NCBI RefSeq assembly: GCF_009757775.1
Contig: NZ_RHLK01000003.1
Span: forward strand, 497,059-561,058
DNA length: 64,000 bases
Reading direction: 5' to 3'
Origin: Paenibacillus lutrae
GTDB taxonomy: Bacteria > Bacillota > Bacilli > Paenibacillales > NBRC-103111
Shown: positions 41,714-50,728 of the stretch, piece after piece
Layout of the letters: each line of letters starts with the position of its first letter
Position numbering within the stretch: position 1 is the stretch's first letter
Translations under genes and position numbers: made by a program
The notes under the pieces: generated by a model
Databases searched by the model: none
What the model saw: the letters and a program-made list of their open reading frames with translations, nothing else
Told to the model about the DNA's origin: nothing

Positions 41714-42634
41714 TTAATTATAGACCTGCCGCTGTTTGCCGGAAGATAAGCCGTAAAGACCTTGATATTCCGACGGAGTCAACCCGGCAATCTTCTTGAA
41801 TGCTTTGCTGAACGAATGAATCGATTGATAGTGAAGCGTCTCGGCGATACCTGTAATGTTGGTCCGTCCCGACTGAAGAAGCCTCATCGCTTTGAGAATG
41901 CGTTTGCGGGCCCAGTAACTTTGTAGAGACTCCCCCATTTCTACCCGGAATACATGGGACAGATGGGAATAACTATAACCGAGAACATCGGCCAGCTGGC
42001 TAAGTTCCTTGATTTCGAGCAGAGACTGATCCATATATCTCACGGCCTGATAAGCCAGTTCCTGCTTCATCGGCGCGCGTTTGAATTCTTGTTTGGGAGC
42101 GGTTGCATGATGGGTTCCAAGCCGGCATAAAGCAACAACCAATTGCTGAAGATAGCTTTCCGCCATCGCTTTGGCATAGTTGTCGCGGGCTTCGATTTCC
42201 CTCTGCAGGCCCAGCAGCAGCTCTTCAAGTGCACCATTATCTTTCCGGACCGGCTGGGGACCTTCCGTGCCTATCGTGTGGATAACTTCCGCAAGATTAA
42301 ACCTCCCGGCCACTTCTCTGAAACGTACGGAAATTAGACGAACCGGTCCGTTCGACGAACTGTCCAGTTTCCAGCAATCTCCCGGCGCGGCGAATACAAA
42401 ATCCCGTTCTCCAAAAGGGACCGACTGCTCTCCCTGGATCAACTTGCCCGAACCTGAAAGCACATAAATTAACGTGTAACTGCTTGTTTTCTCGGGAAAA
42501 GCTTGCAGTTCTTTGTGAAAACAGCTGTCCCTGATCTGCTCCAACACGAAATTCCCCAAAGTCATCGGACGTTCCAATTGCCATCTGTCAAAACCTGCTT
42601 CTATCGCCTGTCCGGCGCGTTGAAAGGAATGCAT
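41714..42634 (-). CDS. AraC-family transcriptional regulator
   Basis: A 306-residue regulator. The N-terminal 150 residues form a cupin-like ligand domain (YTLIYVLSGSGKLIQGEQSVPF, DFVFAAPGDCWKLD). The C-terminal 100 hold two helix-turn-helices (LLEIKELSQLADVLGYSYSH; NITGIAETLHYQSIHSFSKAFKKIAGLTPSEY). Such proteins sense a sugar and activate its use genes. A 28-base motif with two TAAGAT half-sites 20 bases apart lies 57 bases before the start and recurs before the permease genes, so self-control and control of transport are likely. GGGGGG lies 7 bases before the ATG. Confidence 0.93.
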   Translation of the reverse strand: MHSFQRAGQAIEAGFDRWQLERPMTLGNFVLEQIRDSCFHKELQAFPEKTSSYTLIYVLSGSGKLIQGEQSVPFGERDFVFAAPGDCWKLDSSSNGPVRLISVRFREVAGRFNLAEVIHTIGTEGPQPVRKDNGALEELLLGLQREIEARDNYAKAMAESYLQQLVVALCRLGTHHATAPKQEFKRAPMKQELAYQAVRYMDQSLLEIKELSQLADVLGYSYSHLSHVFRVEMGESLQSYWARKRILKAMRLLQSGRTNITGIAETLHYQSIHSFSKAFKKIAGLTPSEYQGLYGLSSGKQRQVYN

Positions 42635-42690
42635 CGGTATCCCCCCTTATCCTTATTGTCGCTCCTGAAGGCAGTGCGGGGTAAGGCCTC

Positions 42691-42718
42691 GATCTTAAGA
42701 AAATAAGGAATATCTTAT
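42691..42718 (-). promoter_or_regulatory. Direct-repeat operator candidate upstream of the AraC gene
   Basis: On the minus strand TAAGAT occurs twice, 20 bases apart start to start, around TTCCTTATTTT. It matches the motif at 49929-49956 in 21 of 28 positions. Two direct half-sites about two helical turns apart are what AraC-family dimers bind. Confidence 0.6.
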
Positions 42719-42756
42719 GATCTTTGGAGAATTTTCTTTTATCTCTGCCGGGGAAA

Positions 42757-42797
42757 AGGAAATAGCCTCCAGATAGAACCTGGAGGCCATTTTTTTG
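42757..42797 (-). terminator. Terminator after the solute-binding protein gene
   Basis: GCCTCCAG and CTGGAGGC pair around a short loop just past the stop. T-runs flank it on both strands (TATTTCC on the minus strand, ATTTTTTT on the plus). Confidence 0.75.
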
Positions 42798-42801
42798 ATT
42801 C

Positions 42802-44295
42802 TTATTTCTTCTTAGCGGTTGCATACCATTCGTTGTATGCTTTCAGGACTTCGCTTCCGCCCTGAGACATGAACTGTTGAACGAATTTATCATAGTTCGC
42901 CAGATCTTCAGCGCCTGCGAATGCTTTAATCATATAGTCGGTTTCCATTTTGGTCAGCTTCTGGAGGTTGTTCGCAACAACATCCATCGGAGGAGCCAGA
43001 AGGGTAGGATCTTGTTTGGAGTAACTTGCCTGCTTCTGAATTTCTTCGAAAGTAGAACCGACCAAAGGATCTTTACGTACACGAACGAGCCACATATCGC
43101 CGAAGTTCTTGGAATCCGTGCTCGTCATAAACCAGTCGGAGTTGTTGCGGTCTTCGGTAAACTTAGGAAGGATCGGGGACATTGCGCCTTTCTCGTCCTT
43201 CTTCCAGTGCGTACCTTCCTGGCCGATTGCCAGCTCTTTGAAAATTTCAGGCTGCAGCTTCATATTAATGTACTGCATAGCGGCTTCTTTGTTCTTGGAA
43301 GACTTAGGAATGCCGATGTACCAGGAGATACCGCCGCCTTGAAGCCAGTTTTCCTGTTTGCCGTCTTTACCTTTCAGGGAAGGAATCAAAGCCAGCTTGG
43401 TGTTCGGGAACGTCTTGTTCAGTGCCGCTACCAGAGACGGAGGAGAAGCGAAATCCGTTTCGTAAATGGCCGCTTTACCGGAAGTGAATTTCTCTTTAGC
43501 CGTTGCGGCTTTATTAACCGGCCACTCGGAATCGATCAAGCCTTCTTTGTACAGCTTGTTCATGAATGCCAGGTATTCTTTCATACCCGGATCTTCCAAG
43601 CGGTGTCTGATCTTACCGTTTTCATCATCGAAAGGTGCGGAAATTCCGAACGCGCCTGCGATTTCATAGTTCATGCTTGGTGTAGAAGAACCTGTCAAAG
43701 GAATGATGTTTTTCTTTTCTTTGATTAGTTTGAGCAGGTTGTAGAACTCGTCAATCGTAGTAGGGACGCCTACTTTAAGTTCATCGAGCAGCTCCTGGCG
43801 GACCGCCATCACTTGACCTACGAATGCTTTCGGATGTTTCTCCGGAATACCGTAGATTTTGCCGTCGATTTTAGCATTGTCGAAAACTTCCGGCGGGTTG
43901 GCTGTCGTTATATTGCTTCCGTACGTTTTGAGCAAATCATCCAGAGGCTCGAGTGCGCCTTGAGATGCAAGACGTGTATATTGGGATGCACTGAGTTTAA
44001 GAATATCGTACGGCTCTTTGTTCGCGATCAGAAGATTCAGCTTGTCGTCCGGGTTCTCAATCGGAAGTGTCTCGTACTTGACTTTGTATCCGGTTTTCTC
44101 TTCCAGGAACTTGCCGACTGGATCCGTGTTCGGATCGAAGTTTGTTTTCTGAAAACCTAACATGCGAAGCTCTGGTTTAGGCGCATTGGCATCAGGTGTA
44201 GTTGTCGCTCCCGTTTCAGTTGCTCCGGACCCGCAACCGGCCAATAATGAAAGCGCTAACGTAAGACTGATAACACCGGTGGCTATTTTTTTCAT
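42802..44295 (-). CDS. ABC transporter extracellular solute-binding lipoprotein (sugar type)
   Basis: A 497-residue lipoprotein. The signal ends in the lipobox LLAGC with Cys21. The mature part is a family 1 sugar-binding protein of the large LplA/YtcQ-like type: ELRMLGFQKTNFDPNTDPVG, DILKLSASQYTRLASQGALEPL, KIDGKIYGIPEK and AMQYINMKLQPEIF. It should capture an oligosaccharide and hand it to the two permeases encoded about 4.6 kb upstream, from which it is separated by the two-component genes. No ATP-binding subunit is in the locus; in Paenibacillus a shared MsmX-type ATPase usually serves such systems. GGGGGAGG lies before the ATG. Confidence 0.95.
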   Translation of the reverse strand: MKKIATGVISLTLALSLLAGCGSGATETGATTTPDANAPKPELRMLGFQKTNFDPNTDPVGKFLEEKTGYKVKYETLPIENPDDKLNLLIANKEPYDILKLSASQYTRLASQGALEPLDDLLKTYGSNITTANPPEVFDNAKIDGKIYGIPEKHPKAFVGQVMAVRQELLDELKVGVPTTIDEFYNLLKLIKEKKNIIPLTGSSTPSMNYEIAGAFGISAPFDDENGKIRHRLEDPGMKEYLAFMNKLYKEGLIDSEWPVNKAATAKEKFTSGKAAIYETDFASPPSLVAALNKTFPNTKLALIPSLKGKDGKQENWLQGGGISWYIGIPKSSKNKEAAMQYINMKLQPEIFKELAIGQEGTHWKKDEKGAMSPILPKFTEDRNNSDWFMTSTDSKNFGDMWLVRVRKDPLVGSTFEEIQKQASYSKQDPTLLAPPMDVVANNLQKLTKMETDYMIKAFAGAEDLANYDKFVQQFMSQGGSEVLKAYNEWYATAKKK

Positions 44296-44403
44296 ATGTC
44301 CTCCCCCATCAATCTGGACTAATTTGTTCTAACTGTGTCCACTATATCATGCCGATAGGGCCCTGTATTTGTCTCAAGATGCTGCATTCGTTGTCCAAAG
44401 TGG

Positions 44404-46200
44404 TTATGAAGGTTCCTCAGTGGACGAATCAAGCTGCCCGTACGGAATTGCAGGGAAAGTAATCGTGACTTTCGTCCCCTCTCCCGGCATACTTTCATAA
44501 ACAAGGCCATACTGGTCCCCGTAGTAGAGACGGATTTTCTGGGCAACATTGTGGACCCCGTAGCCTCCGGCGCCTGTCAGCGTCTCCAGTGTAATCTTAC
44601 GGACCTGCTCCTCGGTCATCCCGACCCCATCGTCTTCTACGACGAACTTGACGAGGCCTCCTTCGCGCCAGCAGGCCACCAGAATGATGCCGCGCTTCTC
44701 CTCTTTCTCCTGGATGCCGTGCAGAATCGCATTTTCCACAAGCGGCTGCAGAATCAGTTTGACGGTTGCGATGTCCTCCAGACCCGGACCAACTTCAAAG
44801 GTATAATCGACTTTTCCTGAGAATCGGCGGTTCTGAATTTCGAGATACGTCTTCACGTGTTCAATTTCATCCCGGATATAGATGACATCCTTGCCTTTGC
44901 TCAGGCTGAGTCGGAAGAATTTGGCCAGTCTGCCGACAATATCACTGATATCCTGGGCCTTGTGCTTCATCGCCATCCAGTGAATCAGCTCCAGCGTATT
45001 GTATAGAAAATGCGGGTTAATCTGGGCCTGGAGCGCCCGAAGTTCCGCACTTTTCTTAGCGACCTCCGCTTTGTACTTCTCCTGGATCAGATTACGCATA
45101 TTCTCACTCATCCGGTTAAAATGCTGCTGCAGCATGCCCACTTCATCCGAGCTGTCCACTTTCATCCGGTACGTCCATTTCTCGGCCTCAATATTGCCGA
45201 CATGCCGGATGAGCAGCCGGATGCGGCGCGTGATTCCCCGGGACACCGCAAAAGCAGTCAAGACCGCCAGCACCGTCACTATGACGAACAGCAGCAGCAA
45301 ATATTGGGCCAGCTGGCTGCTTTGAGCCGTAATTTCTTCCTGCGGGATGACGGCCACCAGTTCCCAGCCCGTACCTTCGACCGGCTTTCGGACGATCGTG
45401 GCACTCCCGGGCGCATTGGCCGAAATCCTCAATTCTTTCTTCTGCTCGTCTCCGAGCACGGTACCGACCAGCGCCTTGTCCGTTGCCGATACGACGCGGC
45501 CTTTCTTATCGAGCAGGTACACTTGTCCCTCATGTGTAATGTTAGTCCGGTCAATAATTTCGCTGATACTGTTCTCGGCAATATCGATGGACAGTACGCC
45601 CATCCATTCACCGCTGTAATCATAAGACTGGAGGGGACGGATACAGGAAATAATTTTCTGGACGCCCCGTACGTCTTTGTAATCGTGCTCATAGGTAGGC
45701 CGGCAGTAGATGCTTTCCTGGTTATCCGCCATCTCCTTGTACCATTCCGTATCCTTGATCGTGGCCATATCCAGAATGGTTATGTTGTCTTTCAGGAACA
45801 CTCTATCCTTGTCCACAAACAACCGGATGCTGTAAATCTCACGGCTGTTATATGCCGATAGGATAATATCACTCAGCTTCTGATAATCGTCAATCTGCTG
45901 CCCGAGTGAGTAGCCTGTCTCGCTTTTGCCCAGAATCTCCGTTATCGAACGGTTCATATACAGAATACTCGAAACGTCTTTAACGTTATTTAATTTGTAA
46001 GAGATAAACGTATTCGCCTGCTCGAATGACTGCTTCGTAGACTCGACAACCCTGTCGATCAGCATCTTGGATGTTTTCTGGTAAGAGATAGCCGAGATCG
46101 TCACGGTCGGAAGAAGGATTAGCAGAATATAGCTTAACAGCAGCTTCTGGCTGATTTTAAGTCCGCGGTAAAACTGGAGAAGACGGCCGGCCCCTTTCAT
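44404..46200 (-). CDS. Sensor histidine kinase, YesM type
   Basis: A 598-residue membrane kinase. Helix 1 (LLLSYILLILLPTVTISAI) is near residue 25, an extracellular dCache-like sensor follows to about 285, then helix 2 (LAQYLLLLFVIVTVLAVLTAFAVS), a HAMP unit (GITRRIRLLIRHVGN) and the His_kinase segment LRALQAQINPHFLYNTLELIHW with the phosphorylated His. The ATPase domain has VENAILHGIQ (N box) and VEDDGVGMTEEQV. The start at 46200 overlaps the stop of the response-regulator gene (ATGA) with GGAGG upstream; the ATG at 46245 would overlap it by 49 bases. It probably senses extracellular glycan or its binding protein. Confidence 0.94.
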   Translation of the reverse strand: MKGAGRLLQFYRGLKISQKLLLSYILLILLPTVTISAISYQKTSKMLIDRVVESTKQSFEQANTFISYKLNNVKDVSSILYMNRSITEILGKSETGYSLGQQIDDYQKLSDIILSAYNSREIYSIRLFVDKDRVFLKDNITILDMATIKDTEWYKEMADNQESIYCRPTYEHDYKDVRGVQKIISCIRPLQSYDYSGEWMGVLSIDIAENSISEIIDRTNITHEGQVYLLDKKGRVVSATDKALVGTVLGDEQKKELRISANAPGSATIVRKPVEGTGWELVAVIPQEEITAQSSQLAQYLLLLFVIVTVLAVLTAFAVSRGITRRIRLLIRHVGNIEAEKWTYRMKVDSSDEVGMLQQHFNRMSENMRNLIQEKYKAEVAKKSAELRALQAQINPHFLYNTLELIHWMAMKHKAQDISDIVGRLAKFFRLSLSKGKDVIYIRDEIEHVKTYLEIQNRRFSGKVDYTFEVGPGLEDIATVKLILQPLVENAILHGIQEKEEKRGIILVACWREGGLVKFVVEDDGVGMTEEQVRKITLETLTGAGGYGVHNVAQKIRLYYGDQYGLVYESMPGEGTKVTITFPAIPYGQLDSSTEEPS

Positions 46201-47777
46201 CCCGCACCTTCCTCCATGGAATCCCGGTATTCCGACGGATTGCATCCGGCTATTTTACGGAATACTTTGGCAAAATAGTTGGCATCCTGGTATCCGACCA
46301 TCTGCGCGATCTCATAAAGCTTCAGCTTGCGGTCCCTGAGAAGCTGTTTGGCTTTCTTGATGCGGAACTGGGTAATATATTCGTTCATGGAAATGCCCCT
46401 TTCCTTCTTGAACAAAAGACACAAGTAAGTGGGCGCCAAATAGACATGATTGGCAATAGCCGCGATGGAGACATCTTCGTTGTAATTATGCTGCACATAG
46501 CGGATGACATCCCGGATAACCGATTTCTCACTGCTGGCAGAGTCGTCCGTGTTCTCTTTAATGATCTCCAGGCGGCGCAGCATAAAACTGCGGATGGTGA
46601 ACAACTCGCCCGATACGAAGACGGAAGACCAGAGCTCGTCATTCTCGAAATCCCACATGGCATCGGGATAAATCTGAGTCATCGCCACATACCAGCGGAA
46701 CAGTTTCTTCCGTACGCTCTCGATCTCGGGCGAAGGATACAGCAGCAGCTCATTCACCGCCTGATCCAACAGCTGCTCCGCTTCCTCGAAATCTTGACGG
46801 CGAAGCGCATCTTCGAACTTAAGGAAGCAATCCTTCTCGAACAGCTGCAGACCGCTGCGATGCTGCTGGGGCAGCTCACGGTACCAGATGACCGAATGCC
46901 AGCCGCGGTAGAAATAATAATGAAGCGCTTTCAAAGACTCTTCATATGATACCGCCATTCGATAGAGAGGATGGAATATATTCCCTGAAGACAAGGCGCG
47001 GCGGTTCTTCCCCTCTTCACGGCCTTTCGCCGTCATTTTGTTGAGCCACAGTGACACTGGCTCCAGATGCCTCTCGGATTCCAGCGCCAGGCACGCGATA
47101 CCGACTCCATCCACGATTCCGGCCAGAATAGGCAGACCGAGTTCTCTGGCGCCGGCATACGCGTCTTCCCGCCAAGTCTCCCTGGCTGCCGGATTACCGA
47201 AAGCAGCCGTGCAGCATACCCAGTTCCCTTCGGTCGGGAATGTGTCATCAACCAGCCCGATCTCCCGCTTTACCTGGAGCCAACCGGACTCGCCGGCGCC
47301 GCGCAGTGCAAGCAGGTTCCTCAGCAGCCTCTCTGTGAGCTCCGGCATGCTCTGATTCCAGGATTTCTCCAATCCGGTGATCCGGGCGCTCTCTTGACGG
47401 TTAGCCCGGATTTCCGCGGCTACGGTACCGAGCAGCTTCTGCAGTTCATCCAGCTGTACCGGCTTCTCCAGGTAATCCACGGCCTGCAGCTTGATCGCCG
47501 TTTTCAAATAATCCACATCGGAATAACCGCTCAAAAAAATAATCTTACATACCGGTGCCTTATCTTTGAGCTGGCGCGCCAGCTCCAGGCCGTCTATTCT
47601 CGGCATTCTCACATCACACATCAGGAGATCCGGCTCCAGTTCATCGAAGCGCTCAAGCGCTTGCACGCCATCCTCCGCTTCCCCCACGACTGTCATATTG
47701 AAATCTTCCCAAGGCACGAATTCCCTGAGGCCGCTCCGCGTCATTTCTTCATCGTCTACAAGCATAACCCTGATCAA
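46197..47777 (-). CDS. Response regulator with AraC DNA-binding domain, YesN type
   Basis: A 526-residue regulator. The receiver domain has the acidic pair VDDEE near residue 7, the phosphorylated Asp in LLMCDVRMPRIDGLE and Lys in YLEKPVQLDEL. A middle region of about 260 residues is variable. The C-terminus holds an AraC double helix-turn-helix (VSIAAIANHVYLAPTYLCLLFKKE; LYEIAQMVGYQDANYFAKVFRKIAGCNPSEYR). It is the first gene of a pair with the YesM-type kinase (ATGA overlap). Typical targets are the neighbouring transport genes. Confidence 0.95.
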   Translation of the reverse strand: MIRVMLVDDEEMTRSGLREFVPWEDFNMTVVGEAEDGVQALERFDELEPDLLMCDVRMPRIDGLELARQLKDKAPVCKIIFLSGYSDVDYLKTAIKLQAVDYLEKPVQLDELQKLLGTVAAEIRANRQESARITGLEKSWNQSMPELTERLLRNLLALRGAGESGWLQVKREIGLVDDTFPTEGNWVCCTAAFGNPAARETWREDAYAGARELGLPILAGIVDGVGIACLALESERHLEPVSLWLNKMTAKGREEGKNRRALSSGNIFHPLYRMAVSYEESLKALHYYFYRGWHSVIWYRELPQQHRSGLQLFEKDCFLKFEDALRRQDFEEAEQLLDQAVNELLLYPSPEIESVRKKLFRWYVAMTQIYPDAMWDFENDELWSSVFVSGELFTIRSFMLRRLEIIKENTDDSASSEKSVIRDVIRYVQHNYNEDVSIAAIANHVYLAPTYLCLLFKKERGISMNEYITQFRIKKAKQLLRDRKLKLYEIAQMVGYQDANYFAKVFRKIAGCNPSEYRDSMEEGAG

Positions 47778-47892
47778 GACAATCCCCCCTTACACGATCC
47801 CTATCTGACACGTTGGTATGGTAAAAACCAGTCTTTCAAATGCTGAAAAACGGACTTATCCTGGCAACCTTCTATGTCTGATAGTATAACAA

Positions 47893-47940
47893 AAATTCCC
47901 CAAACCCTCCTGTCAATATCATACAGAAGGCCTTGGGGAC
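47893..47940 (-). terminator. Terminator after the second permease gene
   Basis: TCCCCAA (47897-47903) pairs with TTGGGGA (47933-47939) across a long loop. On the minus strand ATTTTTG follows. It separates the permease operon from the two-component genes. Confidence 0.55.
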
Positions 47941-47959
47941 TTGCGTTCACCTTGTTCTA

Positions 47960-48877
47960 TCACCCCTTAACGGAACCGACCATAACACCTTTTACAAAGT
48001 GCTTTTGCAGGAACGGATACACAAGCAGGATCGGAATCGTTGCGGTTACGATGGAAGCCGCTTGAACCGCTTCCGGCGTTTTGTTCATATCGCGGCCGAG
48101 GTCAATTTCACCGGTCAGATTGAGCACATCGTTCGTAGATGCGATCAATTCCTTCAGGTAGAGCTGCAGCGGCTTGAGCTCAGAACTTGTAATATAGATC
48201 ATAGCGGAGAAATAGCTGTTCCACAGCAGAACCGCATAGAACAAACCGACAGTGGCAAGAACCGGTTTCGCCAGCGGCAGCATAATGTCCCAGAGGACAC
48301 GGAAGTTGGACGCGCCGTCGAGCTTAGCGGACTCTTCCAGACTTTCCGGCAGGCTTTCGAAGAAGTTCTTCACAAGCAGCATATAGAACACGCTGATGAG
48401 GCCCGGTACAAATAAAGCCCAGAACGTATTAATCAGGTTCAGCTTCTGCATCAGCAGGTACGTCGGGATCATCCCTCCGCTGAAGAGCATCGTGAAGATG
48501 TAAGTCAGCAGCAGCGGTTTACGGAACTTCAGATTCGGCTTGGAAAGCGGATAAGCGGCCAGCACCGTCATGATCATACTTGTGAAAGTACCTACGATCG
48601 TCAGTAAGATCGTGATTTTAAAGGAATTCAGAAACTGCGGATTGCCGAGTACGAACTGATACGTCCCGATCTGAAAATCAATCGGATAAATCGTAACCTT
48701 ACCCGAAATAACGGCACCTTCGCTGCTGAATGATTTGGCGATAAGGTTAAGGAACGGGAACAAAGTGGCAAGGCCGAGCAGAACAAAGAAAATGTTGTTG
48801 GCGATGTAGAAAATCCGTTCTCCCAGCGATTCCTTGATGCCGGCCGGTCTGCTTTCTTTTATGTTTGCTGTAGCCAT
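47960..48877 (-). CDS. Sugar ABC transporter permease (YtcP/LplC type)
   Basis: A 305-residue inner-membrane subunit with six membrane helices (IANNIFFVLLGLATLFPFLNL; FKITILLTIVGTFTSMIMTVLAAYPL; LLLTYIFTMLFSGGMIPTYLL). The EAA loop that contacts the ATPase is EESAKLDGASNFRVLWDIMLPLAKP. The ATG shares its A with the TAA stop of the first permease gene, so translation is coupled. AAGGAG lies 9 bases upstream. The family imports oligosaccharides. Confidence 0.95.
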   Translation of the reverse strand: MATANIKESRPAGIKESLGERIFYIANNIFFVLLGLATLFPFLNLIAKSFSSEGAVISGKVTIYPIDFQIGTYQFVLGNPQFLNSFKITILLTIVGTFTSMIMTVLAAYPLSKPNLKFRKPLLLTYIFTMLFSGGMIPTYLLMQKLNLINTFWALFVPGLISVFYMLLVKNFFESLPESLEESAKLDGASNFRVLWDIMLPLAKPVLATVGLFYAVLLWNSYFSAMIYITSSELKPLQLYLKELIASTNDVLNLTGEIDLGRDMNKTPEAVQAASIVTATIPILLVYPFLQKHFVKGVMVGSVKG

Positions 48878-49842
48878 TACCAGATGCTCCTTCCCAGATA
48901 TTTTCTGCAAAGCGCGTTACCGCCGATGACCAGGACGAAAGCGATAACGGATTCAAAAAGTCCGACAGCCGTTGAGAAGCTGTAATCGGAAGCTCCGATC
49001 CCGACGCGGTAGACGTAAGTACCGATGACATCGGCTACATCGTATACGACCGGGTTGTACATGACGAGAATTTGCTCGGTACCCGCTTCCAGCAGGCTGC
49101 CGATTTTGAGAATAAACATGAGTACGACCGTTGAAGCGATACTCGGCAGCGTAATGTGCCACATTTGACGCGCTTTACTTGCGCCATCCATTTTGGCCGC
49201 TTCATAAAGCTGCGGGTCCACGGATGAAATCGCCGCCAAATAAACGATCGTACTCCAGCCGAGCTCTTTCCAGCCTTCGGTAAAGACCAGTACGGAGCGG
49301 AAGATGCTATGGTCCATAAAGAACTGGATGGGTTGTCCGCCCAGACTTACAATCACGGCGTTCACGATACCTCCGTTAACGGAGAGCAAGTTAATGAACA
49401 AGCCGCCTACGATAACCCATGAGATAAAGTGCGGCAGGTAGATCAGAGACTGCACAACACGCTTAAACATCATTTTGCGGATCTCGTTGAGCAGGATCGC
49501 AATTAGAATTGGAAGCGGAAACAAAAATACTAATTTGTAAAGGGAAATCAGAAGTGTGTTGCTGAGTACGTTCAGGAATTCATCACTGACGAACAATTTC
49601 TCGAAATGCTTAAGACCGACCCATTTACTTTCTCCAATGCCCTTAAAAATACTGAAATCCTGGAATGCAATGACAAGACCGTACATCGGGGTATACTTGA
49701 AAATTAATAGAAAAATTAACCCCGGGACTGCCATTAAATACAAATCCCAATCTTTGCGCATACCGCGAAACGGATGTTTCTTCTCACGTTTGCTGTTTGT
49801 CGGTTTCTCTGCTGCGGCGCCTTTGGCGGTCATAACCTTCAT
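48877..49842 (-). CDS. Sugar ABC transporter permease (LplB/YtcP-partner type)
   Basis: A 321-residue inner-membrane subunit. A charged N-terminus with HPFRGMRKDWDLYLMAVPGLIFLLIF is typical of LplB-type permeases. GLVIAFQDFSIFKGIGESKWVG and the EAA loop YEAAKMDGASKARQMWHITLPS are diagnostic. It pairs with the following permease (TAATG overlap). AAGGAAGG lies before the ATG. A 28-base direct-repeat motif lies 87 bases upstream and recurs before the AraC regulator gene. Confidence 0.95.
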   Translation of the reverse strand: MKVMTAKGAAAEKPTNSKREKKHPFRGMRKDWDLYLMAVPGLIFLLIFKYTPMYGLVIAFQDFSIFKGIGESKWVGLKHFEKLFVSDEFLNVLSNTLLISLYKLVFLFPLPILIAILLNEIRKMMFKRVVQSLIYLPHFISWVIVGGLFINLLSVNGGIVNAVIVSLGGQPIQFFMDHSIFRSVLVFTEGWKELGWSTIVYLAAISSVDPQLYEAAKMDGASKARQMWHITLPSIASTVVLMFILKIGSLLEAGTEQILVMYNPVVYDVADVIGTYVYRVGIGASDYSFSTAVGLFESVIAFVLVIGGNALCRKYLGRSIW

Positions 49843-49928
49843 AGTACAGCCTTCCTTTCTAACATAGATGAACAGATCATTCGCCCTGTCTCTATTGTCC
49901 TATGGAGGCCGCATGCTTAAAAGGCTGT

Positions 49929-49956
49929 AATCTTATTAAAATAGAGAAAATCTTAA
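49929..49956 (-). promoter_or_regulatory. Direct-repeat operator candidate upstream of the permease operon
   Basis: On the minus strand two TAAGAT half-sites lie 20 bases apart around TTTTCTCTATTTTAA. It matches the motif at 42691-42718 in 21 of 28 positions. It is placed where an activator of the permease promoter would bind. Confidence 0.6.
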
Positions 49957-49989
49957 GGTATTGCTTTTCTGCTGCAGGAATAGGACAAA

Positions 49990-50022
49990 GAGACCCTTGC
50001 GGCGGTTTGCCCCTTGGGTCTC
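49990..50022 (-). terminator. Hairpin after the YvaD-like gene
   Basis: GAGACCC and GGGTCTC pair around a 19-base loop; TTTGTCC follows on the minus strand. A weak terminator candidate for the upstream gene. Confidence 0.45.
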
Positions 50023-50123
50023 TTCAGTTTTATAGGGCTGGACATACAAGCTCGCCTGCAAATTGAGGCGCTCCAGCATGGTCTTGAATGGTCCGGATCC
50101 GGATTTGTTAACCGATTTGCCCC

Positions 50124-50546
50124 TTATCTGCTTACAGGGAGCCCGTTTGCCTTTGGCTCTGACGGATCTTTCTCAATAAAATAACGGATAAAGAATAACG
50201 GATAAATCATCAGATATAAGTTAAACGCCCACCAGGTGACATCAAAATCCCGGCTGAATCCCCAGAATGCAATGGCTTGCAATCCCGAGCAAAACGTCAG
50301 GATCAACGAGATAAGCGCGTAGCTTCTCCATGCCGGGCGCTTTTTCTTCTGCAAGTACAAACTGTATAAACCCGTTATCGAGATTAAAATGTCTAACGGA
50401 AAAAAGGACCAGTTCCAAGCGACAATAATCGGATTATCATAATCTTTAAACGCAGCGCTATCCGGTATCCTGTGAAAGATCGTTACCAGCCAATATACGA
50501 TAAAACCAAGATCCGTTATAAAGAACAAGGGTTTCAATAATTTCAT
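50124..50546 (-). CDS. YvaD/DUF5360-like four-helix membrane protein
   Basis: A 140-residue membrane protein with four hydrophobic segments (FFITDLGFIVYWLVTIF; FFPLDILISITGLYSLYL; YALISLILTFCSGLQAIAFWGF; WWAFNLYLMIYPLFFIRYFI). The pattern DLGFIVYW … FPLDILIS … FWGFSRDFDVTWW resembles B. subtilis YvaD, whose role is not known. GAAGGAG lies 6 bases before the ATG. It is divergent from the namA gene. The open frame upstream of it on the same strand is mostly antisense to namA and probably not a gene. Confidence 0.65.
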   Translation of the reverse strand: MKLLKPLFFITDLGFIVYWLVTIFHRIPDSAAFKDYDNPIIVAWNWSFFPLDILISITGLYSLYLQKKKRPAWRSYALISLILTFCSGLQAIAFWGFSRDFDVTWWAFNLYLMIYPLFFIRYFIEKDPSEPKANGLPVSR

Positions 50547-50728
50547 CAGGATTCTCCTTCTTGATCCGCTTTATTCGAATACTTGCTATGGTAAAATGCG
50601 TAAAGCAGCTCCTGCATCAGCTTTGAGATTACTGCTGTGCTAATAAGGAGTCCAGTTTTGGAGCCTCCGCCAAAAACGGGTATAATAAGAATGTATCTAC
50701 ATAACTCAACCCGAAAGGTGGGATTCCT

